A DNA stretch of 64,000 bases from assembly GCA_903828675.1 (NCBI GenBank), contig CAIKND010000199.1:1-64000 (forward strand), written 5' to 3'. Origin of the DNA: an uncultured Acidobacteriaceae bacterium. GTDB lineage: Bacteria; Acidobacteriota; Terriglobia; Terriglobales; Acidobacteriaceae. The notes below the pieces were generated by a model. It made no database searches, was not told where the DNA came from, and saw only the letters and a program-made list of their open reading frames with translations. Made by a program: the position numbers and the translations under genes. How positions within the stretch are numbered: the first letter of the stretch is position 1; each line of letters begins with the position of its first letter. Shown here in pieces: positions 36,701-44,444 of the stretch.

Positions 36701-37215
36701 TACTGCCCGACGGCGCCGAGGGATGGGTGGAGAAGCCTCTCCATGAGGACGCGCTCCTTGGGGAATTGGCACGCGTACTCTGCGGACCCGGCGAAAAGGC
36801 CCGCATCCTCATCGTCGAAGACGATCGCGACCTGGCCCGCGTCATTGGCGAAGTCTTCACCCGGGACAGCATTTCGGTCCATCTGGCCTACTCGCTCGAC
36901 GAGGCCCTTGACGCCTGTTTCTCTTTCCGTCCGCACCTGCTGGTCCTCGACATAGGCCTGCCGGACGGCGATGGTTTCAACGTAGTGGATTGGCTCCGCC
37001 AGCACGAAAGCCTCGCCCGTCTGCCCCTGGTGGTCTACTCTGGCCGCTCTCTCTCTCCATCCGAGCGCCGCCAGCTGACATTGGGTCCAACTCATTTCCT
37101 CACGAAGACTCGCGTCCAGCCCCAGCAGTTGGAAGCCCTGGTCTTGACCATGCTGCGGAGTTCGCGTCAGATGGAAGAAGCTACCGTGGCGGAGTCGCCC
37201 ATGCCGGCCCCGTAA
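33745..37215 (+). CDS. Hybrid sensor histidine kinase (2TM-PAS-PAS-GAF-PAS-HisKA-HATPase-REC-REC)
   Basis: A 1156-residue membrane-bound hybrid kinase. Two hydrophobic segments lie at about 28-50 and 54-74. Sensory domains follow: PAS at about 90-215, PAS at 240-355, GAF at 370-525 and PAS at 535-650. The dimerisation domain has FISTVSHELRTPL with His 667, and the ATPase domain has NLLSNAVKFSP, DHGRGIP and GGSGLGLAI. Two receivers end the protein: the first (about 900-1015) lacks the acidic pair at its first strand (LLAGAKDEA) but keeps ILLDTSLDG; the second (1025-1145) is complete (ILIVEDDRD, LLVLDIGLPD, FLTKT). A stand-alone receiver and an HPt protein follow, so the three likely form a phosphorelay. 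Confidence 0.93.
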   Translation: MGDRLQELAKAGDAHSAQAVRSGISILWSALAILALVLAAGAVLARLALGPRMDGVLMLAAAAAAVLLALRLPIKNPSGPASESALAIDPFRDLMDSAGPAIVAIGLDGYLTYINPSAERLLGYHGAELITPWVTMGILIPGEGARLVAEMEKLCGIHRPPDPTPAGRMAAYIECVRTLPPSQVPSFDAQIRRKDGAPLTVTLHISARRDAAGALIGLVAVAIDQSATLRQEQALRESQERYRDLFENSSEMIATLSPAGRFLYANPAWKRCFGIDHTSLLALESFDELFNSDCRTEVGALFRRALDSEGVDRAPLRHHTHDGRILEFELSLSQRQKAGNPVAIRCLLRDVTQQKQREHRLALQLHVSQIVGENTSPEVAAMRILEALCISQGWDMAIKWGVDAKENRLEFATAWGTPGHRIEALIQESIGLTMASGIDLPGRAWKDGRTVWIADLASAPLSPRIQSALRHEMVSGWAVPVRVGNKVLAVLEFYCHFVLREDREAMAAVETAAASLGQMLARSQERGRAEELYRQQEILLDSVADGICGVDRHGLVSFANPAAARLLGAQASSITGKQVHELLHGAAPKNHLCAEDCPLRRAAANHRAAAGEDNVFREDGTSFPAEYVLTPILDQGRFSGSVLSFRDISQRYALDRLKDEFISTVSHELRTPLTSIRGALGLLSSGILGDVNEKAANLLRIALTNSDRLVRLINDILDLERIQSGREPLAFRPVQLADVVRQAIDGMAPVAEAAGVQLIHDATQVEIAADPDRLLQVLTNLLSNAVKFSPANSTISVMLRPGITGVTVSVIDHGRGIPADKLEAIFGRFQQVDASDSRQKGGSGLGLAICRTIVLQHSGRIWAERNPVRGSTFRVFLPYHPVPLENVASALDSEPGQGTVLLAGAKDEARTRIAAQLTSHGYLVVETSTVTETLAAAHQGVEAILLDTSLDGMNGFEILPLLRRLDPEARTPVVLLSVDNPQSNAILPDGAEGWVEKPLHEDALLGELARVLCGPGEKARILIVEDDRDLARVIGEVFTRDSISVHLAYSLDEALDACFSFRPHLLVLDIGLPDGDGFNVVDWLRQHESLARLPLVVYSGRSLSPSERRQLTLGPTHFLTKTRVQPQQLEALVLTMLRSSRQMEEATVAESPMPAP

Positions 37216-37289
37216 TCGAGAGAACTCGCCGGTCAGTTGACTTGCTGCGATGCCAACCCGCTATCCTGCCCATATGAGGTGATTCCCTT

Positions 37290-37664
37290 TTGCTGCACAA
37301 AATCCTGATCATCGACGACGAAGATGACATCCGCGAAGTCGCCGCACTCAGCCTTGAGACCGTCGCAGGCTGGGATGTCATCACCGCAAACTCCGGCGCG
37401 CAAGGCCTCGTCCGCGCCGCCGAGCAACAGCCCGATGCAATCCTCCTCGACGTCATGATGCCCGGCATGGACGGACCCACTACCTTCCGCGAACTCCGCA
37501 AGAATCCCGCTACGGCCAAGATTCCCGTCCTACTGCTTACCGCCAAGGTGCAAAGCTCGGATCAGCGCCGCTTTGCCGATCTCGGCGTTGCAGCCGTCCT
37601 CTTCAAGCCCTTTGACCCACTTTCCCTTTCCAACCAAATCGCTACCGTACTCGGCTGGAGCTAG
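37290..37664 (+). CDS. Stand-alone response regulator receiver
   Basis: A 124-residue CheY-like receiver without output domain. The acidic pocket (LIIDDEDD), the phosphoacceptor Asp in ILLDVMMPGMDG, the Thr/Ser position in LLLTAKV and the Lys in LFKPFDP are all present. It starts at TTG with GAGGTG seven bases upstream. It lies 74 bases after the hybrid kinase and 13 bases before an HPt protein, so it is the probable mobile receiver of that phosphorelay. Confidence 0.92.
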   Translation: MLHKILIIDDEDDIREVAALSLETVAGWDVITANSGAQGLVRAAEQQPDAILLDVMMPGMDGPTTFRELRKNPATAKIPVLLLTAKVQSSDQRRFADLGVAAVLFKPFDPLSLSNQIATVLGWS

Positions 37665-37677
37665 CCCGCCGTCCCCC

Positions 37678-38010
37678 ATGGAACACATCTCAAAACCCGA
37701 CCTTACCGCGGCAATCAACCTCTTATGGGCCCGCTTTCTCCCCGATATCCTTGAACGCGTCGCCGTTCTTGAAGCGGCTGCCGCCGCCTTTGCAGCCGAC
37801 ACCCTTACCATTCCCCAGCACGAGGCTGCCAGCGACGCCGCCCACAAGCTTGCCGGCTCGCTCGGCACATTCAACCTCACCAGGGGCACCGTCCTCGCCC
37901 GTGAACTCGAAGTCATGTACTCCCGTGAAAACGGACCCGATCCCGCACTCGGCCAGCAGCTCATCTCCATCGCCGCCGAATTGCGCACCATCGTCGAAAA
38001 CAGAAACTAA
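37678..38010 (+). CDS. HPt phosphotransfer protein
   Basis: A 110-residue four-helix HPt domain that shuttles phosphate between receivers. The phosphorylatable His lies in DAAHKLAGSLGTFNL, the typical AHKLKGSxxxxG pattern. ATG 37678 is 13 bases after the receiver stop. Together with the hybrid kinase and the receiver it completes a His-Asp-His-Asp relay; the final output protein is not in the window. Confidence 0.88.
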   Translation: MEHISKPDLTAAINLLWARFLPDILERVAVLEAAAAAFAADTLTIPQHEAASDAAHKLAGSLGTFNLTRGTVLARELEVMYSRENGPDPALGQQLISIAAELRTIVENRN

Positions 38011-38130
38011 GCTGCACTGCCCCTCATCCAACTAAAGTAATCTCCCGGTTCTGCCCCGGACTTCCCCGAATTTGTCCTGGCCGCCCGAAGCCGTAGCACC
38101 AATGCACAACTCTTCTCCAGGAGAAAACGA

Positions 38131-39795
38131 TTGAAATCGTCAAGATTCCCCGCAGCCCGCTGGTCCCTCGGCTTCCTCATCCTGGCCTCTGCCTTGGGCC
38201 CCGCACTGACCGCGCAATCGAGCAGTTTCCATGACGCTCCCGCCACCGCCGCCGGCCTCGAAAACCCCTTCACCACACAGCAGGATGCCCAGGTCGGCAT
38301 GAAGCAGTTCCACGATAAATGTGCCGTCTGCCACGGTCCAAAGGCCCAGGGAACCGGCAACATCCCCCCGCTTACCAAAGGACCCGCGCAGGCCGCCAAA
38401 CCCGGCGAGATCTTCTGGTACATCACCAAGGGCGACGTTGCCAACGGAATGCCCTCGTGGGCATCCCTGACCGACCAGCATCGCTGGCAAATCATCACCT
38501 TCCTGAGAAATTTGAACGGCCCCAACGCCGCCCGTCCTAATGCCGCCGCCGTCGAACCACCCGACGCTTCCATACTGAACGCACCGCGTCCCACTCCCCC
38601 CTTCACCGACTTTCGCTTTGAGAAGCCGGGAACGATCCACAGAATCAGCGTTGTTGACCTGCCCCCGCCTTTCACCACCGCGTCTTCGGGCAACGGACCC
38701 CGCCTGGTTCCCCGGCCCGAAAGCGCGTGGCCGCAGGCGCCCGCCGGATTCAAGGTCGAGCTCTATGCAACCGGCCTGCACAATCCCCGCCTCATCCGCA
38801 CCGCGCCCAATGGCGATTTCTTCGTCGCGGAAAGTGAGACGGGCCGCATTCTCGTCTTCCGTGGCATCACTGCCGACGGCAAGCCCCAGTCCACCGGCGT
38901 CTTTGCCAGCGGATTGAACCAGCCTTTCGGCATCGCCTTTTATCCTGCCGGCCCCAACCCCAAGTGGATCTACATCGGCAACACTGACTCCGTCGTGCGC
39001 TTTCCGTATAGGAACGGCGATAGGACGGCCAGCGCTCCGCCGGAGCATCTGGCTGACCTGCCGGCCAACGGCAAGGGCCACTGGACCCGCGACATTCGGT
39101 TTGCGCTTGACGGCAATACCATGTTCGTCTCCGTCGGCTCAGGCTCCAATGTGGACGACCCGGATACCCATCCGGAAGAAACGAATCGCGCCACCATCCT
39201 CGCCTTCAACCCCGACGGCTCCGGCATGCGCGTCTACGCCTCGGGCATCCGCAACGCGGTGGGCCTCGCTATCAACCCCCATACCGGCGAACTCTGGTGT
39301 TCCGTCAATGAGCGCGATGCCCTCGGCGACAACCTGGTGCCCGACTACATCACTCACGTCGAGCCCGGAGGCTTCTACGGCTGGCCATGGTGGTACATCG
39401 GCAGCCATCAGGACCCGCGCCACCAAGGCAAGCATCCCGAGCTGAAAGACAAGGTCATCGTCCCCGATGTGCTCCTGCAACCACACAACGCCTCGCTCGA
39501 AATGACTTTCTATGACGGCAAGCAGTTCCCGGACCAATACCAGGACGACATCTTCGCCTCTGAACACGGTTCCTGGAACCGGGCCATCCGCACCGGCTAC
39601 GAAGTCATTCGCGTGCCCATGCACCACGGAGGCCGCGCCACCGGCGAATTTCAGGAATTTCTCACCGGCTTCGTGCTTCCCGATGGAAACGTCTGGGGTC
39701 GCCCCGTAGGCGTCACGGTCGCCCCCGACGGCTCTTTACTGGTCACCGACGACGGCTCCAACTCCATCTGGCGCGTCTCCTACACCGGCAAATAA
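38131..39795 (+). CDS. Cytochrome c fused to a PQQ-type sorbosone/glucose dehydrogenase
   Basis: A 554-residue exported protein that starts at TTG after AGGAGA. After the signal peptide (to about residue 28), a class I cytochrome c domain spans 50-135 with heme motif CAVCH and a Met ligand candidate in GMPSW. From about residue 205 a six-bladed sorbosone/aldose dehydrogenase-type propeller follows (AGFKVELYATGLHNPRLI, NEPFG-like GLNQPFGIAFYP, GIRNAVGLAINP, and the terminal GVTVAPDGSLLVTDDGSNSIWRVSY). It would oxidise a sugar in the periplasm and pass electrons through its own heme to the respiratory chain. PQQ synthesis genes are not in the window, so cofactor use is inferred. Confidence 0.88.
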   Translation: MKSSRFPAARWSLGFLILASALGPALTAQSSSFHDAPATAAGLENPFTTQQDAQVGMKQFHDKCAVCHGPKAQGTGNIPPLTKGPAQAAKPGEIFWYITKGDVANGMPSWASLTDQHRWQIITFLRNLNGPNAARPNAAAVEPPDASILNAPRPTPPFTDFRFEKPGTIHRISVVDLPPPFTTASSGNGPRLVPRPESAWPQAPAGFKVELYATGLHNPRLIRTAPNGDFFVAESETGRILVFRGITADGKPQSTGVFASGLNQPFGIAFYPAGPNPKWIYIGNTDSVVRFPYRNGDRTASAPPEHLADLPANGKGHWTRDIRFALDGNTMFVSVGSGSNVDDPDTHPEETNRATILAFNPDGSGMRVYASGIRNAVGLAINPHTGELWCSVNERDALGDNLVPDYITHVEPGGFYGWPWWYIGSHQDPRHQGKHPELKDKVIVPDVLLQPHNASLEMTFYDGKQFPDQYQDDIFASEHGSWNRAIRTGYEVIRVPMHHGGRATGEFQEFLTGFVLPDGNVWGRPVGVTVAPDGSLLVTDDGSNSIWRVSYTGK

Positions 39796-39824
39796 CCCAG
39801 CGACCCAGCCCCGCACCAAGCCCC

Positions 39825-39872
39825 GTGCCCCATCCTTTCCGCAGCCTCATCGCGGAAAGGGTGGGACAGGAA
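39825..39872 (+). repeat. Intergenic hairpin repeat, copy 1
   Basis: Outer arms GTGCCCCATCC and GGGTGGGACAG enclose an inner stem TTTCCGC/GCGGAAA. Same family as the copies at 39881, 42873, 48792, 56775 and 61321. Confidence 0.8.
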
Positions 39873-39880
39873 CAAATCCG

Positions 39881-39932
39881 GGTGCCCCACCCTCGCCACG
39901 TTCCTGTTTTTGTGGCTAGGGTGGGACAGGAA
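39881..39932 (+). repeat. Intergenic hairpin repeat, copy 2
   Basis: Arms GTGCCCCACCCT and AGGGTGGGACAG around GCCAC/GTGGC, in tandem with copy 1 and in the same orientation, filling most of the 213-base gap before xseA. Confidence 0.78.
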
Positions 39933-40008
39933 TAAAGCCAGCCATCACCACCGCCTCACGCACCAAGCCTCGCTATCCACAAAGCCCACCAATTACACTT
40001 CATAAGGA

Positions 40009-41460
40009 ATGCCCCCTCCCGATCCATTCGCGCCGCAACTTGATCTGAGCTTTGAAGAGCCCCGCACCAACCGACGCATCTGGCCGGTCCGCGAGCTGGT
40101 CGGCCAGGTCCGCGAACTCATCGAGCAGGAGTATGGCGACGTCTGGGTCGAAGGCGAAATCTCCAACTACCGCCCTGCCCCCTCCGGCCACGTCTACTTC
40201 ACCCTCAAGGACGCCGACGCCCAACTTCCCATCGTCCTCTTCCGCCGACAGGCCATGCTTCTCCGCTTCCGCCCTGAGGATGGGCTCCACGTCCTAGTGC
40301 GCGGCCGGGTCAGCGTCTACGAGCAGCGCGGCCAGATGCAGCTTGTCGCCGAGACCATGGAGCCCGTCGGCGCCGGCTCTCTCCAACTCGCCTTCGAACA
40401 GCTCAAGCAGCGCCTCAAGGCTGAGGGCCTCTTCGACGCCGACCGCAAGCGCCCCCTGCCTGCATTTCCGCGCACCGTTGGCATCGTCACCTCGCCCACC
40501 GGAGCCGTCATCCGGGACTTTCTCAACATCGTCGCCCGCCGCCACTCCGGACTCAGCGTTCTTCTCTACCCGGTCTCAGTCCAGGGCGATTCCGCCCCTG
40601 CCGAGATCGAAGCGGCCATCGCCGAACTCAACGCGGCAAGTCGTAACCCATCAGGCTTGGTCGACCTCATCGTTCTGGCCCGCGGCGGAGGCTCCCTCGA
40701 GGACCTGGCCGCCTTCAACTCCGAGCGCGTTGCCCGCGCCATCGCCGCCTCCAGCCTGCCCGTCGTCAGCGCCATCGGCCACGAAACCGACTTCACCATC
40801 GCCGACTTCGTCGCCGATCTCCGCGCCCCCACTCCCTCCGCTGCCGCCGAGCTCATCACTGAGACCCAGCATAAGATCGCCGAGCACCTCGGCGCGCAGT
40901 CGCATCGACTCGAGCGCGCCGCCCGCTTCCAATTAATGAAGATTCGCGAGCGTCTTACTCGCCTGTCGCTTGACCGCACTGAGGCACGCATCTCCACCCT
41001 CCTCTACCGCGCCGCCCAGCGCCTCGACGACCTCTCTTTCCGGCTTGAGGCCGCCCTCTCCGCCCAGCTTCGCGAGCGACAGTCCCGCATCGCCAACCTA
41101 GCTGCAGCTTTTCTGCATTACGATCCTCGCCGAAGCGTCCTCCACGCCCGCGAGCACCTCGCCGATTTCCGCACCCGCATCAACCGTTCCATTGAGCGCT
41201 CCCTGCAACGCGCCGCCGTCAGAATCGGCGCAATCGACGCCCGGCTCCACTCTCTTTCGCCTCTCGCCGTACTTGATCGCGGCTATGCCCTTGTTCTCTC
41301 GGCGGATGGCAACCTGCTGCGCTCCACCGCCCAGGTCGCCTGTGGTGACCAGGTCACCACCCGGCTGGCCGACGGCACATTCACCAGCCGTGTGGAAGCT
41401 CCCGCTCCCAACAAGGCGAAAACCAACTCTCCGACACCCCGGAAAGAGGCAAAGAACTAA
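40009..41460 (+). CDS. xseA: Exodeoxyribonuclease VII large subunit
   Basis: A 483-residue XseA. An N-terminal OB-fold (residues 20-115: VWVEGEISNYRPAPSGHVYFTLKD) precedes the catalytic domain with FPRTVGIVTSPTGAVIRDFLNI, the conserved ARGGGSLEDLAAFN and PVVSAIGHETDFTIADFVAD motifs, and a long coiled-coil arm (about 290-410) that assembles the small subunits. With XseB it degrades single-stranded DNA in both directions. The small subunit gene is not adjacent; glmM follows after four bases. Confidence 0.95.
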   Translation: MPPPDPFAPQLDLSFEEPRTNRRIWPVRELVGQVRELIEQEYGDVWVEGEISNYRPAPSGHVYFTLKDADAQLPIVLFRRQAMLLRFRPEDGLHVLVRGRVSVYEQRGQMQLVAETMEPVGAGSLQLAFEQLKQRLKAEGLFDADRKRPLPAFPRTVGIVTSPTGAVIRDFLNIVARRHSGLSVLLYPVSVQGDSAPAEIEAAIAELNAASRNPSGLVDLIVLARGGGSLEDLAAFNSERVARAIAASSLPVVSAIGHETDFTIADFVADLRAPTPSAAAELITETQHKIAEHLGAQSHRLERAARFQLMKIRERLTRLSLDRTEARISTLLYRAAQRLDDLSFRLEAALSAQLRERQSRIANLAAAFLHYDPRRSVLHAREHLADFRTRINRSIERSLQRAAVRIGAIDARLHSLSPLAVLDRGYALVLSADGNLLRSTAQVACGDQVTTRLADGTFTSRVEAPAPNKAKTNSPTPRKEAKN

Positions 41461-41464
41461 CGCC

Positions 41465-42829
41465 ATGACTCCAACTTCCAAACGCAAGTTTTTCGGCACT
41501 GACGGCATCCGCGCCTTAGCTGGTCAGTCCCCACTCGACCCCACCACGATCTTCGCCGTCGGCCTTGCCCTGGGCCATTCCCTGCGAGACCAGGCCACCG
41601 TGCCCGCCATCCTGCTCGGCCGTGATACGCGTGAGTCAAGCCCCTGGATCGCCGCCACCATCGCCGCCGGCCTCCGCTCCGCCGGAGCCCGCGTCGAAAG
41701 CGCCGGCATCGTACCCACGCCCGCCGTCGCCTTCCTCGTCCGCAAGCACGGATTTCAAGCCGGGGTCGTCATCTCCGCCTCGCACAATCCCTGGCAGGAC
41801 AACGGCATCAAGCTCTTCGGCCCGGACGGCTTCAAGCTGGCCGACGTAGTGGAACTGGCCATGGAAGACGAAATCCTCCACCACGCCGCGCAAATCGCAG
41901 CCCCCGATCCCGCCGCCCTGCCGCCCGTTCAGGACAACCCCGCCTTTCAGGCCGACTACATCCAGTTCCTCATCGATTCCGTCCCCGGCCTCTCGCTTGC
42001 AGGCCTCAGCATCGTCGCCGACTGCGCCAACGGAGCCGCGGCCGCCGTTGCTCCGGAACTCTTCCGCCGCCTGGGCGGGGACGTCACCCTCCTCCACGTT
42101 GAGCCGGACGGCCACAACATCAACGCCGGATGCGGCGCTCTTCACCCTGCCCACGTAGCTGCTGAAGTCCAGTCCCACGGCGCACAATTAGGCCTCACCT
42201 TCGACGGCGATGCTGACCGTTGCATGTTGGCCGGCGCACATGGCAACGTCATCAACGGCGATGCCATCCTCCTCATCGCCGCCCGCGATCTCAAAGCCCG
42301 TGGCCTGCTCACTGGAGACCTGGTTGTCGCCACCACCATGTCCAACATGGGCCTCGAAGCCGCCCTCAAGCGCAGCGGCATTCGTATGCTCCGCGCCCCC
42401 GTCGGCGACCGCTACGTCCTCGAACAGATGTTGGTCAACGACGCGGCCCTCGGCGGCGAGCAGTCCGGCCACATTCTCCTGCCCCATCTCGCCACCACCG
42501 GCGACGGCCTTCTCACATCGCTCGTAGTTCTCGACCTCATCGCCCGCTCCGGCAAATCCATCGACGAACTCACCGCCGACCTAAAGGTCTTCCCTCAGGT
42601 CATCGTCAATATCAAGGTCCGCGAAAAGAAGCCTCTCGAGTCCATTCCCGCCGTAGCCGCCGCCATCCGCGCCGCCGAAGAGGACCTCAAGGACTCAGGC
42701 CGCGTCGTCATCCGCTACAGCGGAACCGAAGCCCTGGCAAGAGTCATGATCGAAGCCGAAAGCGAGCAGTCCATGCGCCACCACGCTGACGCCATCGCCG
42801 ACGCCATCCGTCACGAACTAGGCGTGTAG
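41465..42829 (+). CDS. glmM: Phosphoglucosamine mutase
   Basis: A 454-residue enzyme that converts glucosamine-6-phosphate to glucosamine-1-phosphate for peptidoglycan synthesis. FFGTDGIRA at the N-terminus, the phosphoserine loop VVISASHNPW, the Mg-binding FDGDADR and the C-terminal phosphate loop RYSGTEALARVMIE are all intact. Four bases separate it from xseA, so they share a transcript. A hairpin repeat lies just beyond the 3' end. Confidence 0.96.
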   Translation: MTPTSKRKFFGTDGIRALAGQSPLDPTTIFAVGLALGHSLRDQATVPAILLGRDTRESSPWIAATIAAGLRSAGARVESAGIVPTPAVAFLVRKHGFQAGVVISASHNPWQDNGIKLFGPDGFKLADVVELAMEDEILHHAAQIAAPDPAALPPVQDNPAFQADYIQFLIDSVPGLSLAGLSIVADCANGAAAAVAPELFRRLGGDVTLLHVEPDGHNINAGCGALHPAHVAAEVQSHGAQLGLTFDGDADRCMLAGAHGNVINGDAILLIAARDLKARGLLTGDLVVATTMSNMGLEAALKRSGIRMLRAPVGDRYVLEQMLVNDAALGGEQSGHILLPHLATTGDGLLTSLVVLDLIARSGKSIDELTADLKVFPQVIVNIKVREKKPLESIPAVAAAIRAAEEDLKDSGRVVIRYSGTEALARVMIEAESEQSMRHHADAIADAIRHELGV

Positions 42830-42872
42830 CAAACCCTCCGACTCTCAGCGCCCGCCCAGGCAACAAAGCCCC

Positions 42873-42915
42873 GTGCCCCATCCATTCGCCTTGTTCCTGG
42901 CGAATGGGTGGGAAA
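42873..42915 (+). repeat. Intergenic hairpin repeat, copy 3
   Basis: Arms GTGCCCCATCC and GGGTGGGA around ATTCGCC/GGCGAAT, 43 bases after the glmM stop. Confidence 0.78.
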
Positions 42916-42955
42916 GCACACACTCAACCTCGCCCCCGCCCAAATTCCAACCACC

Positions 42956-42971
42956 AGTGACCTAAGTCATA
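42956..42971. promoter_or_regulatory. CRP/FNR-like palindrome upstream of the NapH-like gene
   Basis: AGTGA-CCTAAG-TCATA is a 16-base imperfect palindrome of the CRP/FNR type, centred 57 bases before the ATG at 43020. It shares GTGACCT with the site before sdhC. Confidence 0.45.
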
Positions 42972-43019
42972 GCCGCGCCCCCGCCCATCTCCTACCCTTC
43001 GAGTTAGAAGGATCCGACC

Positions 43020-44108
43020 ATGCTTCCCCAGCCACCACGCACAACCGCCCCCAAAAAGCCCCTCATCCGCCGCTCCGCCCTTGACGATTCGCAGCGCATC
43101 CGCCAGATCGTGCAGCTTTCTTTCGTAGCACTCAACGGCTGGCTCGGCCTCCAGTTCTACCTCTGGGTCCGCTACTACGAACGCGGCGGAACCGGCTTCT
43201 CAGTCCCCCGCCCCGCCGGCGCAGAAGGCTGGCTGCCCATCGCCGGTTTCATGAATTTCAAGTACCTGCTCGTCACCGGCCAGGTACCCTCCATCCATCC
43301 CGCCGCCATGTTTCTCTTCATGGCATTCCTCGTCATGAGCCTTTTCCTTAAGAAATCCTTCTGTTCCTGGCTCTGCCCCGTCGGCACGCTGTCTGAGAAT
43401 CTCGGCAAACTCGGCAAAAGGATCTTCCACCGCGCACTTCACCTGCCCCGCTGGCTCGACATCCCTCTGCGCGGCCTCAAGTACCTGCTGCTCGGCTTCT
43501 TCGTCTTGATCATCGGCTCCATGTCCGCCGAGGCTCTCGAGGACTTCATGCACACCCCCTACGGACTCGTCGCCGACGTCAAGATGCTCAACTTCTTCCG
43601 CCACATGGGCCTCACAGCGGCCATCGTCGTCGGCGCGCTGGTGCTCCTCTCCCTGCTCATTGAAAACGTCTGGTGCCGCTATCTTTGCCCTTACGGCGCG
43701 CTGATGGGCCTCGCCTCTCTGCTCAGCCCGCTCAAAATCCGCCGCAACCGCGAAGCCTGCATCGACTGCGCCAAGTGCGCCCGCGCCTGCCCCGCCAGCC
43801 TGCCCGTCGACCGCCTCGCGCAAATCCGCTCCGTCGAATGCACCGCCTGCATGGCCTGCATCGCCGCCTGCCCGGCGCAGGACGCCCTGCAATTCTCCAT
43901 CGCCCCGGCCCGCCCCGCCGCCGCCCCGCAGACCTGGTTCCGTCGCGCCCTCAGTCCAAGAGCAATCGCCGCCGCCATCGCCTGCATCTTTTTCGCTTTC
44001 GTCCTCTATGCCCGCCTCACCAGCCACTGGCAGACCACTCTGTCCCGCGAAATGTACCTCCAACTCGTCCCCAATGCGAATCAGGCCAGTCATCCCAGCA
44101 TTGAATAG
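43020..44108 (+). CDS. NapH/CcoG-like membrane ferredoxin
   Basis: A 362-residue protein with about five transmembrane segments and iron-sulfur motifs on the cytoplasmic side. Two CxxxCP motifs close to membrane helices (FCSWLCPVG and CRYLCPYGAL) are typical of NapH/RdxA/CcoG proteins. A 2[4Fe-4S] ferredoxin domain lies at about 245-290 with CIDCAKCARACP and CTACMACIAACP. Such proteins move electrons across the membrane face or assist copper/heme assembly. It is upstream of ccmF and ccmH, so a part in cytochrome c maturation or in a linked redox chain is likely but not proven. Confidence 0.85.
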   Translation: MLPQPPRTTAPKKPLIRRSALDDSQRIRQIVQLSFVALNGWLGLQFYLWVRYYERGGTGFSVPRPAGAEGWLPIAGFMNFKYLLVTGQVPSIHPAAMFLFMAFLVMSLFLKKSFCSWLCPVGTLSENLGKLGKRIFHRALHLPRWLDIPLRGLKYLLLGFFVLIIGSMSAEALEDFMHTPYGLVADVKMLNFFRHMGLTAAIVVGALVLLSLLIENVWCRYLCPYGALMGLASLLSPLKIRRNREACIDCAKCARACPASLPVDRLAQIRSVECTACMACIAACPAQDALQFSIAPARPAAAPQTWFRRALSPRAIAAAIACIFFAFVLYARLTSHWQTTLSREMYLQLVPNANQASHPSIE

Positions 44109-44163
44109 TCGGTATCTTGCTTATTTTAAATATGTTATAAGCTATCCTTATTGCACCCGGACA

Positions 44164-44205
44164 TGGACCGCTCCGGAAACCTCCCACCTTTCCCGGAGCG
44201 GTCCA
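44164..44205 (+). terminator. Perfect 13-bp hairpin after the NapH-like gene
   Basis: TGGACCGCTCCGG pairs exactly with CCGGAGCGGTCCA across a 16-base loop, 55 bases after the stop. No T run follows. It lies in the 336-base gap before ccmF, which otherwise holds a TTGCTT...TATAAG promoter-like stretch near 44116-44145 and the CRP-like site at 44336; no gene is visible there. Confidence 0.65.
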
Positions 44206-44335
44206 CCTGTAACACCCATGTTTTCAATGCGAAGAGAAAAACGCAAATCTAGTTCATTTCTCCCGATTTTCGCCTCTCTCCTTGCAGCAGGCCAAACATT
44301 TCAGCGAATTGCGCGTCTAATATTTCACTTGGCGA

Positions 44336-44351
44336 TGTGAGGCACATCACA
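44336..44351. promoter_or_regulatory. Perfect CRP-type palindrome upstream of ccmF
   Basis: TGTGA-GGCACA-TCACA is an exact TGTGA-N6-TCACA match, centred about 101 bases before the ccmF start. Confidence 0.6.
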
Positions 44352-44444
44352 TGCTGGGCAGCTATGATGGTTGGAGTACTACCGCGCTGGATAGCAACTG
44401 CACTTGCACCTCTGTTATTGTCTTGAACCTTTTGTGGAGTTTGA

